From positions 1-48,197 of the forward strand of contig QBYJ01000007.1 in the NCBI GenBank assembly GCA_003282885.1: a stretch of DNA of 48,197 bases, in the 5' to 3' direction. The first letter of the stretch is position 1. Each line of letters begins with the position of its first letter. The position numbers and the translations under genes were made by a program. The stretch comes from SAR116 cluster bacterium AG-325-F22 (GTDB lineage Bacteria > Pseudomonadota > Alphaproteobacteria > Puniceispirillales > Marisalimonadaceae). The notes beneath the pieces were generated by a model. That model worked only from the letters and a program-made list of their open reading frames with translations. It had not been told where the DNA came from and ran no database searches. Positions 7,373-16,375 of the stretch are shown here, one piece after another.

Positions 7373-8550
7373 TTTACAATATTATTAGTTAAATATTCAG
7401 ATGCTCTGCTAGCACCTCCTTTTTGATGAGGTACGCCAGCTAAAGAAAGTCCCATTTCCACCCCATTTAATGTTCCCATTAGCATTAAATCATTGAAATC
7501 ACCTAAATGACCAATTCTAAATACTTTTCCAGCTAGTTTTGACAAACCATTTCCAAGCGACATATTAAATTGTTCGAGTATGATTTTTCGTAAGCCGTCA
7601 GCATTGTGACCCTCTGGTAATTTAACAGCCGTTAAAACACTAGAATAATCTTTTTCTTCCTGACAAAGAACTTCTAATCCCCATGCTTGAACAGCAATTC
7701 TTGTAGCTTCTGCATGCCTGTCATGGCGCTTAAATACATTTGCCAACCCTTCTTCGTGAAGCATATTTATTGCTTCTTTTAGACCATATAAAAGATTGGT
7801 GGCTGGTGTATAAGGGAAAGATCCTAATTTATTAGATTTAATTTGTTCTTTCCAATCCCAATAAGATCTCTTCATACTATTTTCACTTGAGGCTAAAAGA
7901 GCCTTTTCAGATATTGCATTAAAGGACAATCCTGGAGGTAACATCAATCCTTTTTGAGATCCTGACACCGTCACATCAACACCCCATTCGTCATGTTTAT
8001 ATTCTAGAGAAGCTAAGCCAGATATTGTGTCTACCATCAATAATGCGTTATGACTTGAGGAGTCAATTGCTTCTCTTACTTCACTTATCCTTGAAATACT
8101 ACCAGTAGATGTTTCGTTATGTACAACACAAACAGCTTTTATTTTTTTTTCAGTATCTTTTTTTAATCGATCAAACAACTTTTCAGGTTCAGCACCTCTT
8201 CTCCAGTCAGTTTCTAAAAACTCAGTTTTAATTCCAAGTTTAAGAGCCATTTTATTCCATAAAGATGCAAAATGACCAGTTTCAACCATTAATACCAAAT
8301 CACCTTCATTAAGAATATTCACTAAAGCAGCTTCCCATGCACCAGTTCCCGACGCAGGGAAAATAATTACATCTGAGGTAGTTTTAAATATTGATTTCAT
8401 TCCATCAAGACATTCTCGAGTTAGTTTTGTAAAATCAGGTCCACGATGATCAATTGTTGGGTAATCCATAGCTCGTAAAATTCTATCTGGGACATTTGAA
8501 GGACCAGGTAATTGTAAAAAATGTTTTCCTGGCTTATATTTTTTATTCAT
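7369..8550 (-). CDS. Class V aminotransferase, serine/alanine-glyoxylate type
   Basis: A 393-residue PLP enzyme of fold type I, class V. The Schiff-base lysine is Lys200 in SGSQKG, and the phosphate-binding ASGTGAWEAAL (about 66-76) and VDTISGLAS (173-181) are intact. The opening LPGPSNVP is characteristic of alanine/serine-glyoxylate aminotransferases. It would use glyoxylate as amino acceptor to make glycine, fitting the glyoxylate made by the purine pathway in this window. The ureidoglycine-glyoxylate transaminase (PucG) is a close relative, but that route uses allantoate amidohydrolase whereas this locus encodes allantoicase, so serine- or alanine-glyoxylate activity is preferred. A GAAGGA lies before the ATG. 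Confidence 0.85.
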   Translation of the reverse strand: MNKKYKPGKHFLQLPGPSNVPDRILRAMDYPTIDHRGPDFTKLTRECLDGMKSIFKTTSDVIIFPASGTGAWEAALVNILNEGDLVLMVETGHFASLWNKMALKLGIKTEFLETDWRRGAEPEKLFDRLKKDTEKKIKAVCVVHNETSTGSISRISEVREAIDSSSHNALLMVDTISGLASLEYKHDEWGVDVTVSGSQKGLMLPPGLSFNAISEKALLASSENSMKRSYWDWKEQIKSNKLGSFPYTPATNLLYGLKEAINMLHEEGLANVFKRHDRHAEATRIAVQAWGLEVLCQEEKDYSSVLTAVKLPEGHNADGLRKIILEQFNMSLGNGLSKLAGKVFRIGHLGDFNDLMLMGTLNGVEMGLSLAGVPHQKGGASRASEYLTNNIVK

Positions 8551-8679
8551 AATTAAAAAATTCCTTCTTTACTAAGTAAGTTTTATTGAAAATATTAAGA
8601 TAATGTTTTACTTTATCTATACACTTTAAATTTAAAACTTTCCATACAGAATTTAATATCAAAATTAAAGGTTATTTCA

Positions 8680-11634
8680 ATGCCAGATGGCGATACAGAC
8701 CAATTATTATACAAATTAAAGAATAATACCTCAGCTGAGGTTTATTACGACAACTTTACCAAAGGAAGATATGCTACTGATGCTTCAATTTATCAAATGG
8801 TTCCTTATGGTGTGTTAATCCCAAAAACAAAAAAAGATTTAATAGAAACTATTAACTATGCAAGAGAAAGTAATATCCCATTATTAGCCAGAGGTGGAGG
8901 TACATCACAATGTGGACAAACAGTTAATAAAGCTATTGTTATCGATAATTCCAAATTTTTAAACAAAATCATTGATTTTGATAAAGAAAAAATGACTTGT
9001 ATTGTTGAACCTGGGATAGTTTTGGATGAGTTAAATCGTTTTTTAAAAACTTTTGGACTTTGGTTTCCAGTAGACGTTTCAACTTCGAGCAGAGCCACTA
9101 TAGGTGGCATGGCTGGAAATAACAGTTGCGGTGGTAGATCGATTAGATATGGGATGATGCGAGACAATGTCCTAGAAATAGAAGCTATACTATTTGACGG
9201 TTCAACATACAATTTTGGGAAAATAGAAAATAACAATCCCAATTTAAGTAATGGTGCTGCTACCAAAATTATTTTAAATCTCTTGAAATTAGCTAAAGAT
9301 AACCAAAATGAAATACTTGCAAAATTTCCAAAGGTTCTTCGAAGGGTAGGTGGATACAATATTGATGCCCTGCTTCCTGATGCAATGGCAAATAGACCTA
9401 ATGGTAAGGTAGGTGATGGTATAAATTTATCACACTTGTTAGTAGGGTCAGAGGGCACGCTAGCTTATTCATCTTCAATAACATTAAAATTGTCACCTCT
9501 TCCATCAAAAAAGATTATGGGTGTGTGTCACTTTCCTTCTTTTTATGAAGCTATGGACGCTGCACAACATATTGTTCCACTAGATCCGGTGGCAGTTGAA
9601 CTAGTTGATGACACTATGATACAACTTGCAAGAAAAATTGATATGTTTAAGCCAACTGTAGAAGCGGTTGTTAAAGGAGATCCTAAATCATTACTTTTAG
9701 TTGAATTTGCAGAAGAAGACATGGAAGAAAATCTAGTTCGATTAAAAAAGCTTCACGAATTGATTAATGATCTTGGATACTCGTGGAAAAATACAAAAAA
9801 ACCTGGTGGAGTTATAGATGTAATTGACACTTCTCTTCAGTCTAAAGTAAGTGAAATGAGAAAGTCTGGTTTAAACATTATGATGTCAATGAAGCAAGAT
9901 GCAAAACCAGTCTCATTTATTGAAGATTGTGCTGTTGAGCTTAAAGACTTAGCTGAGTATACTGACGGTCTTAACAAAATATTTGATAAATATAACACCA
10001 AAGGAACTTGGTATGCTCATGCATCCGTTGGATGCCTTCATGTAAGACCTGTTCTTAATATGAAATTTCAAGAAGATGTTTCCAAAATGAGAAATATTGC
10101 AAATGAAACTAGTAATTTAGTTAAAAAATTTAATGGCTCCTATTCTGGTGAACATGGAGATGGCATAGCAAGATCTGAGTTCAATGAAGTAATGTTTGGC
10201 AAAAAGATGAATAATCTTTTTAGAACCATAAAAAAATCATTTGACCCTAATAATATATTCAACCCTGGGAAAATTATTGATGCTCCTAAAATGGATAATA
10301 GAGATCTTTTTAGATATGCGCCATCTTATAACGCTGAAAATATTAAAACGCTTTTAGACTGGTCTTTGTGGACAGGTAAAGCTGGTGGTTTTCAGGGTGC
10401 AATTGAAATGTGTAATAATAATGGATCATGCAGAAAATTGGACGGTGGAGTAATGTGTCCATCGTTCAGGGTTACAAAGGATGAAAGAGATTCGACTAGA
10501 GGAAGAGCAAATTCTCTTAGATTAGCACTTTCGGGACAACTTGGAAAAGATGCTTTAATCAGTGACGAGATGACAGACACTATGAAATTATGTGTGTCCT
10601 GTAAAGCGTGTAAAAGAGAATGTCCAACAGGGGTAGATATGTCAAAAATGAAAATTGAATTATCTTATTTAAAAGCCCAAAAATATGGTTTAGATATTAA
10701 TAGCAAACTTGTTGCTTATCTTCCAAAATATGCACCATTTGCATCAAAGATATTTAAACTGATGAACCTTAGAGATAGAGTGCCAGTTTTAGCTAAAATA
10801 AGTGAGCTATTATTAGGTTTCACAGCTAAAAGACCTCTTCCCAAATGGAGAAATGATTACTTCAAAGATAGTGAATTACCAAATACAATAGATAAGACAC
10901 AAAACAAAACACCAGTTATTTTGTTTGTAGATACTTTTAATCGTTATCATGAACCAGAAAATGTAAGATCTGCAATAAAAGTTTTAAATGCTGCAGGATT
11001 TTTTCCGTTTATTCCAAAATCAAAAAATGTTAAAAGTGTAATGTGTTGCGGAAGAACGTATTTAAGTAATGGCTTGATTGATAATGCAAAAAAAGAGGCA
11101 ACTAACGTTTTAGATACTCTTTTACCTTACGTATCACAAGGTATTAGTGTAGTTGGATTAGAACCCTCATGTATTTTATCATTTAGGGACGAATTACCTG
11201 CTTTATTGAAAAATAAGAACACCAAACTTTTAAAAAATTATTCTTTTACCTTTGAAGAATTATTAGCCAAACAATATAAAAATCTTACCTTTAAAAAATT
11301 AAATGAAAAAGTGTTACTGCATGGTCACTGCCATCAAAAAGCATTTGATGCTGTTAAGCCAATCCAAAAAATTTTAAATTACATTGAAGGTTTAAATGTA
11401 GAAACAATAGAAACAAGTTGTTGTGGGATGGCTGGGGCATTTGGCTATGGAAAAGACACTTATGATATTTCTATGAGAATGGCTAACGAAAGGCTTTTTC
11501 CAGCTATAAAAAATAATTCAAAAGAAATTAAAATTATTGCTGATGGCACCTCTTGCAGATGTCAAATCAAGGATGGTTTAGATAGGCAAGCCATTCACGT
11601 TGCTAAATTTCTAGATGATAATATAATTTACTAA
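8680..11634 (+). CDS. Giant FAD/4Fe-4S dehydrogenase (YdiJ/GlcD-GlcF-like fusion)
   Basis: A 984-residue soluble or membrane-associated flavo-iron-sulfur dehydrogenase for a D-2-hydroxyacid such as D-lactate, D-2-hydroxyglutarate or glycolate. Order: PCMH-type FAD domain (about 35-275, with ARGGGTSQCGQ), FAD-oxidase C-terminal domain to about residue 540, then a cysteine pattern with GSCRK, VMCPS and CVSCKACKRECPTG (about 637-651) for Fe-S clusters, and two CCG motifs near 788 and 913 as in GlcF/HdrD-type proteins. Size is close to E. coli YdiJ. It is the first gene of a plus-strand operon with the molybdoenzyme 40 bases downstream; AAGG precedes the ATG. Substrate is unassigned; glycolate or another ureide-derived hydroxyacid is possible. 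Confidence 0.88.
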   Translation: MPDGDTDQLLYKLKNNTSAEVYYDNFTKGRYATDASIYQMVPYGVLIPKTKKDLIETINYARESNIPLLARGGGTSQCGQTVNKAIVIDNSKFLNKIIDFDKEKMTCIVEPGIVLDELNRFLKTFGLWFPVDVSTSSRATIGGMAGNNSCGGRSIRYGMMRDNVLEIEAILFDGSTYNFGKIENNNPNLSNGAATKIILNLLKLAKDNQNEILAKFPKVLRRVGGYNIDALLPDAMANRPNGKVGDGINLSHLLVGSEGTLAYSSSITLKLSPLPSKKIMGVCHFPSFYEAMDAAQHIVPLDPVAVELVDDTMIQLARKIDMFKPTVEAVVKGDPKSLLLVEFAEEDMEENLVRLKKLHELINDLGYSWKNTKKPGGVIDVIDTSLQSKVSEMRKSGLNIMMSMKQDAKPVSFIEDCAVELKDLAEYTDGLNKIFDKYNTKGTWYAHASVGCLHVRPVLNMKFQEDVSKMRNIANETSNLVKKFNGSYSGEHGDGIARSEFNEVMFGKKMNNLFRTIKKSFDPNNIFNPGKIIDAPKMDNRDLFRYAPSYNAENIKTLLDWSLWTGKAGGFQGAIEMCNNNGSCRKLDGGVMCPSFRVTKDERDSTRGRANSLRLALSGQLGKDALISDEMTDTMKLCVSCKACKRECPTGVDMSKMKIELSYLKAQKYGLDINSKLVAYLPKYAPFASKIFKLMNLRDRVPVLAKISELLLGFTAKRPLPKWRNDYFKDSELPNTIDKTQNKTPVILFVDTFNRYHEPENVRSAIKVLNAAGFFPFIPKSKNVKSVMCCGRTYLSNGLIDNAKKEATNVLDTLLPYVSQGISVVGLEPSCILSFRDELPALLKNKNTKLLKNYSFTFEELLAKQYKNLTFKKLNEKVLLHGHCHQKAFDAVKPIQKILNYIEGLNVETIETSCCGMAGAFGYGKDTYDISMRMANERLFPAIKNNSKEIKIIADGTSCRCQIKDGLDRQAIHVAKFLDDNIIY

Positions 11635-11674
11635 AATCAAATTAAGACTAGTATATTGTTAACAAGAGGTAAGA

Positions 11675-14020
11675 ATGCCAAGCAAAATTAGAAAACCTAC
11701 TTCTTTTCATTGGGGAAGTTATTACGCAGAAATAGAGAATGATAAACTAGTTGCAATGCGACCATATGAGAATGATAGAGACCCATCAAGTATTGCAAAT
11801 GGAATAATTAATAGCGTTGACGATGACTTAAGAATTAAAGTTCCACATGTTCGAAAAGGTTATCTTCGTGAAATAAGAAAAGAAATAGCTAATAGTAAAA
11901 TGTCTTTGACAGGCAAACGTGCAAGAGAAAAACGTGGATCCGATAATTTTGTTCCTTTAAGTTGGGATGAAGCTATAGATATCGTTGCTTTTGAACTGAA
12001 CAGGATTAAGAAAAAATATAAAAATAAAGCTTTCTATGCCGGTTCTTATGGTTGGGGGTCAGCTGGAAGATTTCACCACGCCCAAAGCCAACTTCATAGA
12101 TTTTTTAATAGTTATGGTGGTTATACAAGATCAGTCAACACATATTCCTATGCTGCAAGCGAAACAATTATGCCGCATGTTATTGGTTTGTCTTATAGAA
12201 AATTTCTTGACACTCACACTGATTGGAACAACATCAAAGATAATTCCCAGTTAATTGTAATGTTTGGGGGATTACCACTTAAAAACTCTCAAGTAACTTC
12301 TGGTGGAGTGGGTAAACATACTACCAAAGACTATATTAAAAAATGTCAAAAAAAGGGTATTAAATTCATTAATGTAAGTCCTATGGAAATGGAAGCTGAT
12401 GTAATTAGTAAAGCTGAATGGATTAAAATAAGACCTGGGACAGATACTGCTTTAATGCTGAGTGTAGCTTTCATCTTGGAAACTGAAAGTTTAGTTGATA
12501 GAGAGTTTTTAAATAAATATTGCATTGGATACGATAAATTTTTAAAATATTTAAAGGGAGTATCTGATGGCAAAGCTAAAACTCCTTTTTGGGCATCTAA
12601 AATAACTGGCATACCTAGTAACACAATAAATAGTTTAGCAAAAAAGATGTCTACAAATAGAACCATGATTACTGGAGCATGGGCCTTACAAAGACAACAA
12701 TATGGTGAACAACCTCATTGGATGATTACTGTCTTAGCTTGTATGCTTGGACAAATCGGAATGCCTGGTGGCGGCTTTGGTCTTGGATACAGTGCTGAAA
12801 ACGGTATTGGGAATCCAGTACAATATCACAAATGGCCAGCATTAGATCAATTTAAAAATGCTGTTTCAGATTTTATACCAGTAGCAAGAATATCAGATAT
12901 GCTTTTAAATCCGGGTGACATATTCTCATATAACGGTAAAGAAATAAAATATCCAGATATTAAATTAGTATACTGGGCAGGCGGTAATCCGTTCCATCAT
13001 CAGATGAACTTAAAAAAACTTGTTAAAGCATTTAAACAACCAGATACTATAATTGTAAATGAAATTTGGTGGAATAGTCTAGCAAGACATTCTGACATTG
13101 TCTTACCTGCAACTTCGTCACTTGAGAAAAATGACATTGGAATTCGACATTGGGATCAAACTATATCACCAATGCATAAAATAATTGAACCAATAGGTGA
13201 ATCAAAATCAGACTATGAGATTTTCTCATTAATTTCTTCAAAACTTAATATTAAAGACAAATTCACAGAAAATCGAAATGAAGATCAATGGTTACAATAT
13301 TTGTGGGACGAAGCAAAACAGGGTGCAAAAGAGGCTGGTTTTAATTTACCTGAGTTTGACAAGTTTTGGAAAAATGGATTTCAAGAAGTATTGTCACCCA
13401 AAAAGCAAACTATTTTGTTAGAAGAATTTGTAAAAGACCCTATTGAAAATCCTGTATCCACTCCGTCTGGAAAAATTGAAATATTTTCAGAAACTATAGA
13501 AAATTTTAATTATAAGGACTGCCCTGGTCACCCAACTTGGTTAGAACAAGAAGAGTGGCTAGGTTCATCTTTAACCAAACATTACCCTCTTCAACTTATA
13601 TCAGGTCAACCACATAATAGGTTACATAGTCAACTTGACAACGGATCTGAAAGTCAAAGAGAGAAAATATCTGGAAGAGAACCTATGAAAATTCATCCAC
13701 AGGATGCTCTTGCTCGAAAATTAAAGAATGGAGACATTGTTGAAATATTTAATAAAAGAGGTAAATGTCTTGCAGGAGTTGTTATAAGTGAAGAAGTTAT
13801 GAAGAGTATAGTTTTTCTACCAGTTGGTGCTTGGTATGACCCTGTTGATGATGGCGGATTTTGTGTACATGGCAACCCAAATGTATTAACTGCCGATGTA
13901 GGAACTTCGTCACTCGCACAAGGTCCGTCAGCTCACTCTACACTAGTTGAAGTCAAAAAGTTTACAAAAGAGTTGCCAGCAATAAGTATTCTAGAGAAAC
14001 CCAACATTGTTAATAAATAG
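11675..14020 (+). CDS. Cytoplasmic DMSO-reductase-family molybdoenzyme (BisC/DorA-like)
   Basis: A 781-residue bis-MGD oxidoreductase related to biotin sulfoxide, DMSO and TMAO reductases. The conserved active-site region GSYGWGSAGR has Tyr125 and Trp127, and Ser158 in NTYSYAASETIMPHV corresponds to the molybdenum-ligating serine of DMSO reductase. The C-terminal molydopterin dinucleotide-binding domain includes SGQPHNRLHSQ and KIHPQDA. There is no Tat signal and no N-terminal Fe-S motif, so it should be cytoplasmic like BisC. RBS AAGAGG precedes the ATG. It sits between the FAD/Fe-S dehydrogenase and the serine-substituted racemase homologue. S-oxide reduction is the family function; a role in ureide metabolism is only suggested by location. 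Confidence 0.88.
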   Translation: MPSKIRKPTSFHWGSYYAEIENDKLVAMRPYENDRDPSSIANGIINSVDDDLRIKVPHVRKGYLREIRKEIANSKMSLTGKRAREKRGSDNFVPLSWDEAIDIVAFELNRIKKKYKNKAFYAGSYGWGSAGRFHHAQSQLHRFFNSYGGYTRSVNTYSYAASETIMPHVIGLSYRKFLDTHTDWNNIKDNSQLIVMFGGLPLKNSQVTSGGVGKHTTKDYIKKCQKKGIKFINVSPMEMEADVISKAEWIKIRPGTDTALMLSVAFILETESLVDREFLNKYCIGYDKFLKYLKGVSDGKAKTPFWASKITGIPSNTINSLAKKMSTNRTMITGAWALQRQQYGEQPHWMITVLACMLGQIGMPGGGFGLGYSAENGIGNPVQYHKWPALDQFKNAVSDFIPVARISDMLLNPGDIFSYNGKEIKYPDIKLVYWAGGNPFHHQMNLKKLVKAFKQPDTIIVNEIWWNSLARHSDIVLPATSSLEKNDIGIRHWDQTISPMHKIIEPIGESKSDYEIFSLISSKLNIKDKFTENRNEDQWLQYLWDEAKQGAKEAGFNLPEFDKFWKNGFQEVLSPKKQTILLEEFVKDPIENPVSTPSGKIEIFSETIENFNYKDCPGHPTWLEQEEWLGSSLTKHYPLQLISGQPHNRLHSQLDNGSESQREKISGREPMKIHPQDALARKLKNGDIVEIFNKRGKCLAGVVISEEVMKSIVFLPVGAWYDPVDDGGFCVHGNPNVLTADVGTSSLAQGPSAHSTLVEVKKFTKELPAISILEKPNIVNK

Positions 14021-14031
14021 GTTAGTATGTT

Positions 14032-14736
14032 TTGAGCATTGAAATTTGTATTATAAATCCTTATGGGTCTCCTAAATCAAACGAAAAGCTAAAAAAATGT
14101 GCCTCGCAAATTATTGATGAAAATTCTAATATCTATATAAATGAAAATGATTTAGTAAATGATTATTTCAGTCATTATTTAGAAACAACTAATATTTCAA
14201 GTTTTATTAAACAAATAGAAAATAACAATTCATCAGATGCATTTATAATTGCATCTTTTGAAGATATTGGAGTTGATACAATTAGAAAGGTTACTTCAAA
14301 ACCAGTCATAGGTATTGGAGAAGCTTCATTTTATACTGCCAATATAATAGCTAATAAGTTTTCAATTATTACAAATGTATCTCAATCCCATGAGGCCTTA
14401 AAAAATAATTTAATTAAATATGATATGGACCACAAATGTGTTTCATTAAAGTCTATTGAAGTCCCAATCCTAGATATGGAGACAATGTCAAAGTCAAATC
14501 TAACAAAATTAGAAAATGAAATTCAAAGGACTATTTCAGAAGATAGTCCTGAAGCAATCATTATTACTAGCGCGGGAATAATAAATCTTGCAAAAGATTT
14601 AAGTCATAAATTTAATTTACCTATTATAGAAGGTATGACTGCAGCAACTGCTCTCATTGAAAATTTAACCAAACTTCAATTAAATATAAAAAAATTTGTT
14701 ACAAAACCTAATAGAAATTTTGGAATTCCAATATAA
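14032..14736 (+). CDS. Asp/Glu/hydantoin racemase homologue lacking both catalytic cysteines
   Basis: A 234-residue member of the cofactor-independent racemase family (hydantoin and allantoin racemases). Family enzymes use two cysteines as paired acid/base. The paralogue at 33203-33946 has them in ACFDDTG (Cys78) and GCAGMSNL (Cys183). Here the aligned motifs read ASFEDIG (Ser75, TCT at 14254-14256) and TSAGIINL (Ser180, AGC at 14569-14571). The NPNTT substrate loop near the N-terminus is also changed to NPYGS. The rest aligns well, including PVIGIGEA. It is 11 bases after the molybdoenzyme gene and starts with TTG. Classical racemization is unlikely; a binding, lyase-like or isomerase-like role is possible. 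Confidence 0.85.
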   Translation: MSIEICIINPYGSPKSNEKLKKCASQIIDENSNIYINENDLVNDYFSHYLETTNISSFIKQIENNNSSDAFIIASFEDIGVDTIRKVTSKPVIGIGEASFYTANIIANKFSIITNVSQSHEALKNNLIKYDMDHKCVSLKSIEVPILDMETMSKSNLTKLENEIQRTISEDSPEAIIITSAGIINLAKDLSHKFNLPIIEGMTAATALIENLTKLQLNIKKFVTKPNRNFGIPI

Positions 14737-14746
14737 ATAATAAATT

Positions 14747-16375
14747 TTATATCAATTCGTTTTCTATATCAGTTTCTATCAATTCCTTATCTCTATCAGA
14801 GTAACCTCCAAGTCCTCCGCCACCCGGTGTAAATATTTGTAATATTTCTCCTGCCTTAATTACTTGAGTTCCCTTACCATTAAGCATTCTTTTATTTTTA
14901 ATAGAGACCTGGCCTGCATTTCCATTTTCTCCGTTTGATCTGCCTCTAGCAGGAAATTTTATTCTATCAAAAGAAGCTAATAAATCCATATCTTCATCAA
15001 TTGCGGATTTAATTTCAATAACTTGACCTAAACCACCATTAAATTTTCCTTTACCACCACTTCCTGGGTTATATTCTTTTTTTAGAAATAATAATGGCGC
15101 AACGGCTTCATTAATTTCAACTGGGGTTCCTTTAACACCTGAAGGATAAGCTGTGGCTGATAATCCATCTTTGATTGGTCTTGCACCAGTACCTCCATTA
15201 ACCACGGCGGTAACAGCAAACAATGAATTATTATTAGCTCCTCTATCTGTGTTTCCACGAAAAGTTATGTTCCATAAACATGATGCTCCTTCTGCTGGAA
15301 CTTTATCTGGAATAGCTTTTTCTAAGCATCCAAAAACCATGTCTGGAAGCATTTGACCAATAATATGCCTTGCACAAACTGCTGCTGGATAAGGTGCATT
15401 CAAAATTGAACCTAATGGGGCTTGAATTTCAAAAGGATGTAAGGAACCTGCATTATTTGGTATTTCCGCACTAACAAGGCAACTTAATCCAAAACATGTG
15501 TAAGCCTTAGTATAAGATAAAGGTACATTTATGCCAAACTTTGATTTTTCTGAAGTACCAGTAAAATCTACAGATATTGACTTTTCTGAAACGATCAATT
15601 TAGCCTCTAGTTTAACATCCTTTTCAAATCCATCTATCATCATTGAGTTTTTATATTCACCATTAGGAATTTTTCTAATCTCATTTTCAACTGCCAATAA
15701 TGATTTAGTATAAATAAAATCAGACAAATCCTTTAAGTTACTTATTTGAAACTCGTCCATCATCTCAACTAACCTTCTACAACCAATATCATTGCAGGCT
15801 GCTAAAGAATATACATCCCCTTCTGTTTCTACTGGTTGCCTTGTATTTTCACTGATTAATTTTAGTAAAGTTTTATTCATCACCCCTTTATCAGCTAATT
15901 TTAACATAGGAATATATAAACCCTCCATATGAACATCTGTAGCATCAGGACCAACCCCTAATCCACCTATATCAGTCAGATGTGATGTACATGAAAAAAG
16001 ACCAACTATTTTTTTATCTTTAAAACATGGGGTAGTAATAACAAAATCATTTAAATGTCCTGTTCCCATCCATGGATCATTTGTAATAAAAATGTCACCT
16101 TCATTCATAGTATTTAAAGGAAAATGGTTAATAAAGTGCTTAACTGATTCTGCCATTGAGTTTACATGACCTGGTGTACCTGTAACAGCCTGTGCCATCA
16201 TTCTTCCATCTAAGTCAAAAACCCCTGCAGAAATATCCCCACACTCCCTAACAATTGGACTAAATGCAGTTCTCACTAGCGTTTGACCTTGTTCTTCAAC
16301 TACAGAAAGAAGACGGTTCCACATAACCTGATTTTGAATATTTTTTTTATCTTCTGTTAAATTATTACTATTCAT
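14747..16375 (-). CDS. hyuB: Hydantoinase B / oxoprolinase subunit HyuB
   Basis: A 542-residue subunit of the hydantoinase/oxoprolinase/acetone-carboxylase family, partner of HyuA. Recognisable are the N-terminal RTAFSPIVRECGDISAG block, ITNDPWMGTGHLNDF (about 97-111), HVNSMAESV and the glycine-rich end FTPGGGGLGGYSDR. Family enzymes hydrolyse cyclic amides with ATP (5-oxoproline, N-methylhydantoin) or carboxylate ketones. Its start overlaps the HyuA stop by 8 bases, indicating a heteromeric complex. Location among allantoin genes suggests a hydantoin-like ureide substrate, but this is inference. It converges on the racemase homologue with a 10-base gap. Confidence 0.92.
   Translation of the reverse strand: MNSNNLTEDKKNIQNQVMWNRLLSVVEEQGQTLVRTAFSPIVRECGDISAGVFDLDGRMMAQAVTGTPGHVNSMAESVKHFINHFPLNTMNEGDIFITNDPWMGTGHLNDFVITTPCFKDKKIVGLFSCTSHLTDIGGLGVGPDATDVHMEGLYIPMLKLADKGVMNKTLLKLISENTRQPVETEGDVYSLAACNDIGCRRLVEMMDEFQISNLKDLSDFIYTKSLLAVENEIRKIPNGEYKNSMMIDGFEKDVKLEAKLIVSEKSISVDFTGTSEKSKFGINVPLSYTKAYTCFGLSCLVSAEIPNNAGSLHPFEIQAPLGSILNAPYPAAVCARHIIGQMLPDMVFGCLEKAIPDKVPAEGASCLWNITFRGNTDRGANNNSLFAVTAVVNGGTGARPIKDGLSATAYPSGVKGTPVEINEAVAPLLFLKKEYNPGSGGKGKFNGGLGQVIEIKSAIDEDMDLLASFDRIKFPARGRSNGENGNAGQVSIKNKRMLNGKGTQVIKAGEILQIFTPGGGGLGGYSDRDKELIETDIENELI

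Noticed and set aside
7369-8550. Assignment of the aminotransferase as ureidoglycine-glyoxylate transaminase (PucG)
   Set aside because: That enzyme needs ureidoglycine from allantoate amidohydrolase; this locus uses allantoicase, so the general glyoxylate aminotransferase call is safer.
8856-9458. 200-residue open frame on the minus strand inside the FAD/Fe-S dehydrogenase
   Set aside because: Antisense shadow of a conserved FAD domain; no ribosome binding site or recognised family.
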